From: Chamaelirium japonicum
Lineage: Eukaryota; Streptophyta; Magnoliopsida; Liliales; Melanthiaceae
NCBI GenBank assembly: GCA_947650365.1
Contig: OX393552.1
Location: forward strand, 24,918,164-24,982,163
Direction of reading: 5' to 3'
DNA length: 64,000 bases
The translations under genes and the position numbers were made by a program. The notes under the pieces are model-generated. The model saw nothing but the letters and a program-made list of their open reading frames with translations, did no database searches and was not told the origin of the DNA. Below are positions 22,256-32,736 of the stretch, in pieces. Within the stretch, counting starts at the first letter, position 1; every line of letters starts with the position of its first letter.

Positions 22256-23553
22256 AAGGATTCCATCTTGACTTCATCATATTATTGAAGTGATTGATTT
22301 GTCACTTCAACAAAATTGTGATGCACGTCTCCGGAGGGAGGGAGGGAGGGAGGGAGGGAAAACATAATAATTACTTGAGACATAGTTGTTGGAAAACATG
22401 TATCCCTTGCAACTTTGCATTGCCCTAGAAAACTACGTTGGGAAATCCATTCAGTTCAGTTTACACAAACTAGGGAAACAGAAGGGAAACTCATTGGGAA
22501 GCAATGTTAACCAGTGATATATTTGATTTACGAGAAACCAATGATGAAACCTTTGTGAAAAGTGATATATTTGATCTACGAGAAACCAATGTTACCTAGT
22601 GTGTCATTGCAGGAAGATCTTCATCTCAATACTATCATAGGCTCCATCGTGAATCCTAGCTTCACCATTTGTCTCAATCATTTCTTGTTACATAAGTAGA
22701 ATTTTTAGTATTCATATTCTCTATAAGCAAATGATTGTCTCCGATACGAAACACAATTTGAGTATTGTGATGGAAGTATGAGAAAATTCTTGAACTAGAA
22801 GGAAGAATTTGAAAATTATTTAAAGTAATGATATGGTTCTTAAGGATATGCCATAACAACATTCAACTTTCTGTTGCTCAAAGTACTCTTTGACGATCGA
22901 GAAAAAGGTAAGGTTCACTTTTATTCAACATATGCCATACAACATTCAACATCAATTATTTGGAGCACTCGTCCATTGTTATGGTCTAAAGGCCCAACAA
23001 TCATTCGTCTTCCTTCGTATGTTGTGCTGAAGACAATTGTTATTTGCTCGACAGGAGCAGATTTGCCATCGTGTGAAGAACAGTAGAGTAGTTTTCTCTA
23101 AATTTGCACCCAGTGGATGATCAGATTTCAAGCAGGGCTCATGTCATGTGTGGTGTTATGCTATCAACACAGTTCAGCAGTGGGAAGCCGCTACACATGT
23201 GTCACCTGCTGATTGGCTGAGTATGACGGAAACTTGTTCAGTGCTTATCGTCAAATCTGCTTCCAAACCCTGGATATTACATTGGCTTGGGCCTCTTGTT
23301 CAAAAGGCTTCGATGTAATTGTCTCCATCTTGACCACAGGGCAGGCCAACACGAGACCCCAAGCTTCAGCCCCAAACATACCCCTTCAATTACTTTCTTT
23401 GGACAATGTAATCCTACTCTGCTGTGATTTTCTGATGCCATCAACCCCTGAACTTACAGTCAAGTTTTTTTTTTTCTTCCGCTTTTCCTCTTCTGCGGCG
23501 AAATTTCTTTGTAGGTTTTCTGCCCTTGTGTGTAAGCTTGTATTACAACCCAA

Positions 23554-23555
<2 letters not shown>

Positions 23556-23587
<32 letters not shown>
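23556..23587. repeat. (GA)n microsatellite, copy B
   Basis: About 32 bp of pure GA, the shorter allele of the tract at 18460 in copy A. Confidence 0.9.
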
Positions 23588-23589
<2 letters not shown>

Positions 23590-24239
23590 CCATATACTGA
23601 GGTTTTGTAAACATTTGATTGATGAAATGGACATGCAATGAGTGTTAGGGTTTTCATTGATGAACTTTCAAGAGGGTTTCAAAACTGTTGGTGTAGCCTT
23701 GGGGATGTGTTGTACTGCTGAGTTTGTACATGTTACTGCATTGTTGAGCTTGTAAATTAATTTATCAACCCAGCATCCAATTCAGTCCTTAGTCTGTGTA
23801 TGCATTGCATGTATTGTAAGGATTTAGCAAATCATTCTTTGAGCTAGCAGAGAAAAGATGGGAAAAAAATCAGGAAATATTTTGTGAACATCAAATAATT
23901 CATTAATTATTGAAGAGCTGGTATATAATGGAGCTGTTTGGTAATAATTTAAGTAATTATTTGGGGGACTTAGTGAGCCGTCCTTGACAAAGAGATCGGT
24001 TAAGCCTAACGACTTTGAAATGCTATCGACGAAATTACCCTCCATAGCATTTCAATTTTTTTTTTTGGCATGCCACCGAATTAGTGAGCCACCTAGCCGA
24101 CCATCGAATTGCTTGTCGCCGCTGGAGATGCTCGCCGCCACCGAACCACCGAACATCACCGCCGCCGAACCGAACAAAACCTAATCTAACCCTGAGATTT
24201 ACATGCCATGAGATGAACTCTAGACCTAGGATTCTCCAC

Positions 24240-24345
24240 CAAACTGAATGCTGCTGCCGGAGCTGCTTGCTGTTGTTGCTGCTGTTGCCTCTGCCTCTGC
24301 TGCCGCCGTCGCCTCTGCTGCCGCCGTCGCCTCTGCTGCTCTCCG
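24240..24345. repeat. CTG/CCG trinucleotide-rich tract
   Basis: GCTGCTGCC, CTGTTGTTG and GCCGCCGTCGCCTCTGCT units repeat. Open frames in this tract encode Ala/Leu or Arg runs and change with register, so they are not treated as genes. Confidence 0.6.
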
Positions 24346-24949
24346 AATGCCACCATCGTCGGAGCTGTTAGCCGTCGCCACCGGAGGTGCTGGCCGTTGC
24401 CCCCACCGTCTCTGCTGTAGTCGCCATCGCCGGAGCTGCTCGGGAGAGATGGGAGAAGAAATTAGGGGGTAGTTTCGGGTTTACCAAAAAAGACAGGGAT
24501 CTTAGGCTAAATGAAACTTTAACGTGTCATGTTTCCAGGATGGATCCGTTACCAGGGACCTCTCACACAGTAACCCTAATTATTTTGGCATTGAAAAAAA
24601 AAATGGTACATAATTGGAGGGTTTTCGAAGAATCTAAAGAACTATGATTATAGTGGGCATCCCTTTATCGGGGGAGCAAAATGCTCTCTGGCAGCATGGG
24701 ATGCTGGGACAAGGAAAGCAACTCGAGGCAAACCCCTTCTCTCTCCCCTTCTCCTTTCCTCTTTTCTTTCTTCATCATTCTCCTCTTTGTTTTCTGTGTG
24801 TTTTTGGCTTCGCCATCTTGTTGGATTCTAAGCTTTCTTTTGTGGTTTCTTTCGGTGCTCCTTCGGTGATTGTATTTCTTATTGCTTCGCATTAGTTTCC
24901 GTTAAATAGTGTACGTTCTCATAATAATACCGCTTTTAGGCGATATGGA

Positions 24950-25205
24950 TACTAAATGGTGCACACTATTCAGAAGAATTTGTTGATTTTTGATAAATAT
25001 GCTGTCTATAACAATGCAATCACCCTCATAAAAAACCAGCAAATTGTGAAACATCTAGATGCATCAAAATGTTAGAAGCTTTATTCACCCTTAAGTTCAA
25101 CCATTAGTTTGAAGAGCATAATTTATACTTTTTGAGGGTTTGTAACGTGTCGGTTTTTTTTGAGGATGATCACCTTACCATAGATATCACATCCACAAAA
25201 TATCT
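24950..25205. mobile_element. Diverged fold-back element related to the 33326 MITE
   Basis: The right arm has TTTTTTTGAGGATGATCACC and a downstream ATCACATCCACAAAA. The left arm has the inverted GCAATCACCCTCATAAAAAA. The centre shares ATGTTAGAAGCTTTATTCA with ATGCTAGAAGCTTTATCGG at 33505. It is clearly the same family as the element at 33326-33712, but its outermost ends are lost. Confidence 0.6.
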
Positions 25206-25287
25206 AAATTCATAAACCTATATGTATGGCATATAGAGGAGCATACAGAGAAGGCTTCTTTACATGGGCATGGGCATACAAAGTCAT

Positions 25288-25288
<1 letters not shown>

Positions 25289-25353
<65 letters not shown>

Positions 25354-25359
25354 CCCCCC
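25289..25359. repeat. (CT)n microsatellite followed by C9
   Basis: About 62 bp of CT repeat ending in a nine-C run. Confidence 0.95.
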
Positions 25360-25793
25360 AGCTAAAGGCGTAAGAAAATCTTATTAAGCCAGTAACAAGC
25401 GTGCACATGAGTAGTTTTTGTCTATTTTTTAAAATGCTACACTATGGAGGGGTGCTCTTTTTCAATGTCTAAATTATAGTGGAGGTTTGACCATAAAATG
25501 AGAAAAAGAAAAAGAAAAAAAAGTAACCAAACCTTAGTAGGTAAACTCTAATTTATCCTTAGATTAATGGTTTGCACAATTGACCCGCTACGTAGCGAGC
25601 AGTCGTATATTTCCAAACAAGGTTTAATGCATAAGTAAGAAAATCGATGGGAGGTTTATAAATGAGTTATTCTATTTGAATCCATCATTTTATGCTTGGC
25701 ATCCACCAATTTTTTCTTTTTCAAAACTACCCCCACCCTCTTTCTTCGTGTAAGGCCCCGTCTCATACAAACATGATATTGTCTATTTTGTCT

Positions 25794-25890
25794 GTGCTTG
25801 CACGAAAACTTCCTAGAAGGTCACCCATCCTAGTATTTACCTCATCCAAGCAAGCTTAATTATGGATTTTTCTTAGGATCCATATCGCTC
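25794..25890 (-). repeat. 5S rRNA-derived segment, degenerate copy
   Basis: Minus-strand reading includes AAGCTTGCTTGGATGAGG, ACTAGGATGGGTGACC and TAGGAAGTTTTCGTGCA. It keeps the 5S C-box word GGATGGGTGACC but has lost several bases elsewhere. It lies inside the left LTR of the Cassandra-like element and is not a functional 5S gene. Confidence 0.75.
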
Positions 25891-26044
25891 ATTACTTTAA
25901 AACATGTCTTATCCGTTTGAGATGAGAATTATATTTATAGCCCAAAATTTCTTTCGCTACCCATCATGAGAAGATTCAGCTTTGATACAATTTTATAACA
26001 TCCTACCTCACACAGTCATAATATTGTCCACTTTACCCATGTTT

Positions 26045-26134
26045 GCATGAGGACTTCCCAGGAGGTCATCCATCCTAGTATTTTTCTCACCAAAGCATGC
26101 TTTACTACGGAGTTCTTATGGGATCTGCATCGGC
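26045..26134 (-). repeat. 5S rRNA-derived segment, better-preserved copy
   Basis: About 90 bp align with plant 5S rRNA from the GATCCCATCAGAACTCCG region to GGGAAGTCCTCGTG, with the A-box-like AAGCATGCTT and the C-box-like GGATGGATGACC. The 5' third of 5S rRNA is missing, so it is part of the LTR rather than a 5S gene. Confidence 0.8.
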
Positions 26135-27065
26135 TCATAGTTTTAAACCATGTCATATCTGTTTGAGATAATGAATTATATTTATAGCCCATAATCTCTT
26201 TCTCGATCTTTAGACGATTTTGGACTAATTCATAGCTTTGGACACCTCATCTCACCTCATTTATCTTGCCTCTCCTCGCCTTAGGAGTCGTGGCTATTGG
26301 CTCTTAGATCTTGGTTGCCACACTTCACCCCCAGCCCTCCTCTTCTGTCATTGTTTCCAGCCCTCCTCCTCTTCTGCCTCATTTCACCTCCTCCGTTATT
26401 TTTTTCTTCTCCCTCCATTTTTCCTGTTGAAACTTTAACTGACCCTGAAGATGTGTCTGTGACTACTAACTGACATTATCAATGACTACCAACAGGCAAT
26501 TAATGTCAGCCAGTAATTGCTGTCACATCACTAGGGTGTCCTTGGGAAGGAAGGATAAGGAAAAAGGATGAGAAAGCAACGATCGATGGTGACCTGCTCG
26601 GGTACCAACGTTGTCGACAGCTTCAGAGGATCGACATGAACAACGATGGTGGCCCTTACAAGCACCGACGAGCATCTAAAAATGATAACGAACATGGATA
26701 ATTTGGAAAAAAAAAAATGTTTGATGGATGCAAACTAGCAAGCTTTGGTTGGTAGGTTCGAAAAGAATCTATATACTATATACCACAATGGAAGCCTCAC
26801 CTCGGAACTGTGCCTGTGGCCGTGCTGGACAAAAAGGGAGAACAAGCAATGAGGCATGACTCCTCTACAGCAGGATCATCTCCTGCAGTTCGGTATGTGT
26901 ACCACATGTTAGACTCGAGTGGCATTGTAACTGTCTGTGCATTGCAGTCATCCTCTTCAATGCGATCAGCCATTGAGGTTCATCGCATGTGACTCGAGCG
27001 CCATTACAGTCATCGATCAGTACATACCTTTTCATAAATATCGGGCCTGACATGTGTGATGCATG

Positions 27066-27088
27066 TGCGCGCGCGCACACGCGCGCGG

Positions 27089-27119
<31 letters not shown>

Positions 27120-27120
27120 T
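27066..27120. repeat. Alternating (GC/CA)n tract followed by (GA)n
   Basis: GTGCGCGCGCGCACACGCGC is alternating purine-pyrimidine for about 22 bp, a Z-DNA-prone sequence. It is followed by ~30 bp of interrupted GA. Confidence 0.75.
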
Positions 27121-27160
27121 CCGTTGAGTCCCATGCAGACTCAACGGACTCTGCATGGGA
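27118..27160. repeat. Two interlocking inverted repeats (pseudoknot-like)
   Basis: AGTCCGTTGAGTC (27118-27130) pairs perfectly with GACTCAACGGACT (27138-27150). The loop and its flanks, TCCCATGCAGA (27129-27139), pair perfectly with TCTGCATGGGA (27150-27160). The arrangement is X-Y-X'-Y', which permits two competing hairpins or an H-type pseudoknot. Confidence 0.8.
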
Positions 27161-27398
27161 TTTCTATATACAGGCTCTGTTGCCTTTTTCTTTTTTGTTT
27201 TGTGTTATAGTCTTGTTTGGTTGCATGAAAGTACTCTAGAGACTTGGTAGAGCTATAGTTTGGTGAACTCAGTTCCGGAACTGAGCTTCTAGTCCATTGT
27301 TTGTTTCCATGGAAGTGAGTACAAATGAGGGTAATAGGGTTTCAGCTAGGTTTGGAGGGAGGTGAGGCTTGCATTAGGGATGCCGATGATGTGGATTA

Positions 27399-28129
27399 GG
27401 GCCTGTTTGGTTGGGTGGAGCTGTACTTGCATGAGGTGCAACTCATGCGTCTTGACAACCCCACTGTTTGGTTGTGTGAGTTGCAACCTGTGTGTCGTAC
27501 GTAACTCCATACGAACCAAACCAGCATGATTTTTTGGGATAAGTTTCAATTGCACCAGTTGAAAAATTCTCATATGAAGCAACTCATGTGAAAAGGCTGC
27601 ATGTACAAACTCATGCTGGCCACCACCACCCGCCACTGGCGGTGCCCGCCGCCCCACCTACCACCACATGTTGGCCACCGTCCACCGCCCCGTTGGCAAA
27701 CCTGCCGCTGCCGACCACTGCCCGCCGATGGCCACCACCACCCGTCACCCCGCTGCCGCCCCGCCAGCCACCTGCTACCGGTCACCCCTACTCGGTCGAC
27801 CGCCGGTCTTTAACCACTGCCGTCAACCACCACCCGTCGTCCCGCCGGCCATCGACCATCTGTTGCCCACTATCGATCGGCTACCGACCATCTGCTGTCA
27901 GTTGCTGTAGCCGCTTGCCGGTTACCATCACCGTCCACCACCACCCACTGTCTCCCACAACCACTACAAAAAAATTAAACAACCAAACGGTATGAGTTGT
28001 AACTGCATACATGATAGGTACAACTCACGTATTACAAAGTGCATTAATTATAACTCATACTTTTTCAAATACATGAGTACATTTGTACCTTCATCATGCA
28101 GTTGCCACTACTCCCAACCAAATAGGTCC
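27399..28129. mobile_element. PIF/Harbinger (Tourist)-like non-autonomous element, 731 bp
   Basis: The ends are GGGCCTGTTTGGTTGGG and the complement of CCCAACCAAATAGGTCC. The flanking trinucleotides are TTA (27396-27398) and TTG (28130-28132), close to the TWA duplications of this superfamily. The middle (27630-27950) is rich in CCACC/CCGCC words and opens Pro-rich frames that I do not accept as genes. A motif TTTGGTTGTGTGAGTTGCAA near 27470 partly repeats the terminus. Confidence 0.7.
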
Positions 28130-28309
28130 TTGTTGTAGTGGTTGGGAGAGCGGCAAGCGTCGAGAGAGAGGTGTGCCTATAAGTGGGGGAGAGGGATACT
28201 AACAAGCAACAGGCTGGAAGAAGGGAGAGTTGAATGAGGACATATTGGGTATTTTATTTTTGTTAAATTGGGTGGTACTAGAAAATTTATGGGACTGTAG
28301 ACTACAAAC

Positions 28310-28850
28310 TAGGGGTGCACACGGTTCGGTCTGGACCGGTTACGGGATAAATCAGGAACCGAACTAGTCTCAACGGTTCTCAAATATTTGGAACCGGAAC
28401 TTGACCATAGGGAGCATGGAACCGGACCGAACTGAACCAAATAAAACCAGTTCGGTTCGGTTCTCTGATTCCACTAGTTTTTATGCATCTCTAAAAGTTA
28501 GAATAGGTACATCATTAAAGTATATAGAAATAAAAAAAAAATATTTAAAAAACATGGATACAAGCAATCCCAAAGACAAATATATGTTACTATTGTGGAT
28601 ATCAGTAAGGCCCGTTACATAATGATCTTACCCGTATTACCTGACTCATGAATGCATTATGCATATACATGAACCAGTTCGGTTCGGTTCGGATAACCGG
28701 AACTCAGAACCGGGAATTGAATCGGCTTCCTACGGTTCTGCACTTTGGGAACCATAACCGAACCGAACATTCTAGAAACGGAACAAAACCGTACGGTTCG
28801 GACCGGTTCGATTCCGTTCTCCGGTTCGACCGGTTTTCTATGCACCCCTC
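28310..28850. mobile_element. hAT-type MITE, 541 bp, upstream of OEP61
   Basis: The ends are TAGGGGTGCA and the complement of TGCACCCCTC. The flanks CTACAAAC (28302-28309) and CTGCAAAC (28851-28858) form an 8-bp target duplication with one change. The inside is rich in GGTTCGGTTC/GAACCGG words. It ends about 256 bp before the OEP61 start codon and so lies in the promoter region. Confidence 0.88.
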
Positions 28851-28985
28851 CTGCAAACAACAAATTTTAAACAAGGACGACCTGGTAAATTCGAGACGGC
28901 CGAGCACATTCGTTTCGGCGACGATCTCCTTTTCGGTTTCGGAGTCGCATCTCGGTGGCGCTTCCTTCCTCCATCGATCCCTCGC

Positions 28986-29060
28986 TCGGAAATTATACAA
29001 AGGGAATACCTACTTCGATCTTGATTCGGAAATTATACAAAGGGAATTCCTACTTCGATC
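28986..29060. repeat. 35-bp direct repeat in the OEP61 leader
   Basis: TCGGAAATTATACAAAGGGA... occurs at 28986-29020 and 29026-29060 with one difference (GAATACC versus GAATTCC). The spacer is TTGAT. It lies in the likely 5' UTR, and the sequence after the second copy continues as GATCGATCGATCG. Confidence 0.85.
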
Positions 29061-29106
29061 GATCGATCGCTTCGAATTTGAGGGCAGGAGGGGGGAGGGG
29101 GCAGAA

Positions 29107-29251
29107 ATGTACAACGGGTTGATGGATCCCGAGCTGATGAAGCTCGCGCAGGAGCAGATGAGCCGAATCCCTCCCGAAGAGTTGGCCAGAATCCAACAAC
29201 AGGTCAACCCTTTCTGTCTCTCTTTCTAAATCGTTTACCGTTTCTTGTATT

Positions 29252-29312
<61 letters not shown>

Positions 29313-29919
29313 TTGGGTGTTTCTTCGTTCACCTATAAAGGATCCGTATATATGCACGCCTAGTTGTCGAGAAAGATTCATCATTTGTTCGATTTTGGGT
29401 TTTCTTCTTCTTCTTTTCTATATAAATTTGATGCCATAAAGCTAGAACATGATTTGATTCCTATGGGTACGGTTGAGAATATCTGAATAAATTTTCTTGT
29501 TTCAATTTGGGGCGCGAAGTGCATCTTGAGGAAATAATTGGACAGATTTCATGCCAAGAAGGTTTGTGATTCCACCGAAGACATTGCGATGGCAAAACCG
29601 GCAATGAAATGTAGCGCTTGATTTAGTGAATTCCGACCTGTGAGCAAGGCATTGGTATCTTGATTTTTGATGTTTGTTCATGAACACAATGGAATTGTTG
29701 TTATATCTGTATGCACCCACATCTTCGGTTCAAGATTTAGAGTCCTTTCTCTTCTACATTAGAAAATCAACCAGTGCCACTTGGAGGGGTGCCACTTAGG
29801 GCGATCCTTGCTAGTCATATGGTTCCCCATCATTGTTTCTTACGGTCATATGTCTTGGGTTCATTGGTGTGGGCGGCCACCCAACAAAGGCCTCATTATT
29901 TAGGTTTTTTTTTTAATCT

Positions 29920-29987
<68 letters not shown>

Positions 29988-32692
29988 CACTTTTCCATTA
30001 CCAAAGCCCATCGGGATATACGATCAACAAGGGGAAAGACTCAAAAATTAAAGACCATAGGGGGTATTGTTTAAGAGGGACTTAGTGATCGGTCCCGATA
30101 ACAAGTTTCGACTTGCAATAAGGATGCAAAACAAGTCCGATTTCACATCAGGTCCATGGACAAGGAAAAGTGTAGTCATATTAAATGTAAAAATGGTATG
30201 GGTGAGACACACCTGTTGTGGTTGTGTAAAAGTATTCTTCCGTTCATAGTAGGGAAGAGTCTAGAGGGACTTAATGCTAATGGCAAACATTAGCCGTCCT
30301 TAGCCTTAAGTGGAATTTGTTATTGGGTCTGATCACTAATATCCCCAATTTTTTATATACCCCCGGTTAACTGGGGGGACTTATCCCCCAGAAACCACTT
30401 TTCCATTACTAAAGTTCATGAAGATTTACGATAAAAAAGGGTTAAGACTCAAAAATTAAGACCAGAGGGGGTGTTTTAATTACCCCAATTAACTGGGGTG
30501 GGGGGTAATGTAAAAAAACCCCTAACGTGTACCGTGATAAAGTCCCTATGTGACCACTCGATTTTATCCGTGTGATTGCACAATCCAATTAGTTTTTTAG
30601 CCGTTGAAGCAAGGTTTTATGCTATATGGGTGGTGACTTGGCTATTGTTGAAAAAAGGAGGGAAAAAGGAGAAAAAAGGCGACTGGTACCCTTTCTTACT
30701 TGGTTTGCTATAGTAGTCGACGTGATAAGAGTGCACTTGTCTCTATAGATGCAAACTGCATTCAAGTATTGATCATCCTGCATGTTACTTGATCTTTCCT
30801 TTTTCATCTTTTCTCTTCTTAGTATTACATGAATATCAATGCTTTCCTCCTTCCTCGGTCACTGCTAAGTTTATGCTTTATCTGGTCTATCATTGATATA
30901 TTTTTCTGTGTGATTTTTCAGATGATGTCCAATCCTGAGCTTGTGAGGTTAGCTACTGAAAGTATGAAGAATTTTAGGCCTGAAGATTTGAAACGTGCTG
31001 CAGAACAGATTAAACATGCTGGAGCTGAGGAAATGGTTGGGATTAGTGAGAAAATGGCGAAGGCTACACCAGAAGAAATTGCAGCAATGAAGGTCCGTGC
31101 AGATGCTCAAATCTCATATGAACTAAATGCAGCGCAGATGTTGAAGCAACAGGTATTTAATTATTTATCGTTTAGCTATCTTGAACATTATGATGTTATT
31201 GATATGGAACAATGTTAGATGTATGCTAAGAAGCACTAATACTGATAAAGATACTGGATACGGTAATGACACGATACATGTACGATGATAAGACAAATTT
31301 CAAAAAAGTAGAACATGTGTACGGTTAGGATATGACGATGAACTATAGTTTTATTTTATATTTATGTCTAAATATATTTATATGACAATGAAACTTAAAT
31401 AAATAAAGTAATTAAACAAAATATATGAAAATAAATAAAAAAAATACGTTAACATATTCAATGATCTAATCATAATTCATAACTCATAACATGATACTAT
31501 GATAGCAATGATATCCACTCCACGTTACAATAGTCCAAAAATTCAAAATGAGCATTGTTGGGTAGTGTTGGACCCATGTCCAGACAAACAAAACCACAAA
31601 ACATTACGGATACGCCCTGGCCGACACGTGTCCAACACCGCCATGGACCCTCCGGGGAAGTGTCAGTGTTTCCTAGGGTGTATGACGTCCCATTTTGTCG
31701 GGCACATGGTCCATAATATGGCTCAGATATTATTACATTAACATCATGATTTTGTGATGGAAACCCATATGGATGGCCTTACATTCATAGACACGTAAAG
31801 ATTTTATTGAATAAGAGAAATAGAGTGGATCGTGTGGTAGAGGGTAGAGGTAGGTTGTGTGAATCACTTTTGGAGTTTATCACAAAAAATTATTTGAATC
31901 TAGAAAACTTCCACAATTCATTATGCACATTGCATAAACTAGAACTTGCATCAAATCTAAACCTAAAATAAAACTTTTATGTTTAAACTTTAGCAAATCA
32001 TTGTTTTTTCGAATTAGTTCAATCAAACTTCAAACAACCCAAAGAGTGATTTGACGAGCCATGACTTCTTGTTGGGCTGCTAAAATCAAAGCATTAACCC
32101 CCTAAAATTCAATAATAATGTGATGTATCAACCATGTTTTATCGGACAGAGAACTTAATTTTTAACTATTGTGCAATGCATTACTGTTTATTCTGAACAA
32201 TTCATCTATTGCAACTGCTGCTTGGAGGCTTGGAACTTTTCTCAAGTTAAAGTCCTTCCTAACTGAAATTTTATGGCTAGGGATATATAGAACACTTGTG
32301 GATCTGAACATAGATAGAAGTTTTTTTTAATTTTTTTTTAGCGTATGTGTGTCAAAAGAATCAACTGGACTTATCGGAATTTTGGATCAAAGCTTGAAAT
32401 TTCCGTTCAACATACTTTATACACTCATTTACCATAAAGCTGGTATGTTTTATGCTATGATATGGGGGACACCTCTAATTGAGCCCTCGGAGCCGTGTCA
32501 ACCCGTGTCGACACGGATTCCCGTGTCCACCCGTGTCGACACGGCATGATACCATCGCTCCATGTTATTAAACAGAATGTTGCGAGTCTCTTCCTTCTCC
32601 AATTGGGTGAACAGAGGAAATGGTAGACTGTGTAGGAGTCGAATTCCGAAGGGGTAGTTATTTTTAATTTATATCAATTTCATAATTTTGTT

Positions 32693-32736
<44 letters not shown>

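Larger units (their letters stand above)
20398..24675. repeat. Segmental duplication, copy B
   Basis: Direct duplicate of 15301-19494. It starts inside the TIR element that is complete in copy A, so the left breakpoint cuts that element. It keeps the better-preserved hAT transposase fragment. Divergence rises near the 3' end, where trinucleotide CTG/CCG-rich sequence (about 24090-24430) is expanded relative to copy A. Confidence 0.9.
25749..26210 (-). mobile_element. Cassandra-like TRIM with 5S rRNA-derived LTRs
   Basis: Two direct copies, about 25749-25960 and 25994-26210, share an order of words: ATAATATTGTC or ATGATATTGTC, then CATCCTAGTATTT, then ATATTTATAGCCCA. Read on the minus strand, each contains a 5S rRNA-like segment. 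The better one (26045-26134) reads GATCCCATAAGAACTCCG, AAAGCATGCTTTGG, ACTAGGATGGATGACCTCCT and GGGAAGTCCTC, in the order of plant 5S rRNA and its internal promoter. Between the copies the minus strand has TTGTATCAAAGC, a variant of the tRNA-Met primer-binding site. Paired short LTRs carrying 5S sequence define Cassandra TRIMs. The inner region is unusually short, so parts are deleted. Confidence 0.82.
26211..27395. other. Intergenic, no gene supported
   Basis: Open frames of 60-90 codons exist but show no recognisable family and overlap simple repeats. A Z-DNA-like CG/CA tract and a double hairpin lie at 27066-27160. Confidence 0.55.
29203..30921 (+). other. OEP61 intron 1
   Basis: It begins GTCAACCC right after a Gln-Gln-Gln stretch. 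It holds (GA)27 at 29256-29309, a C30-(CA)n tract at 29924-29986 and an ~80-bp direct repeat (about 29990-30068 and 30397-30473) sharing CACTTTTCCATTAC and AAGACTCAAAAATTAA. No coding sequence is seen. Confidence 0.7.

Noticed and set aside
15300-24675. The duplicated 4.2-kb blocks as giant LTRs of one retrotransposon
   Set aside because: No TG...CA ends, primer site or polypurine tract at the boundaries, and the spacer is mostly a MITE.
25749-26210. Functional 5S rRNA genes
   Set aside because: The 5' third is missing, internal-promoter bases have changed and the copies lie in LTR-like DNA.
27588-27995. Pro/Thr-rich 135-codon ORF
   Set aside because: It comes from CCACC/CCGCC words inside the PIF/Harbinger-like element; other frames are open too.
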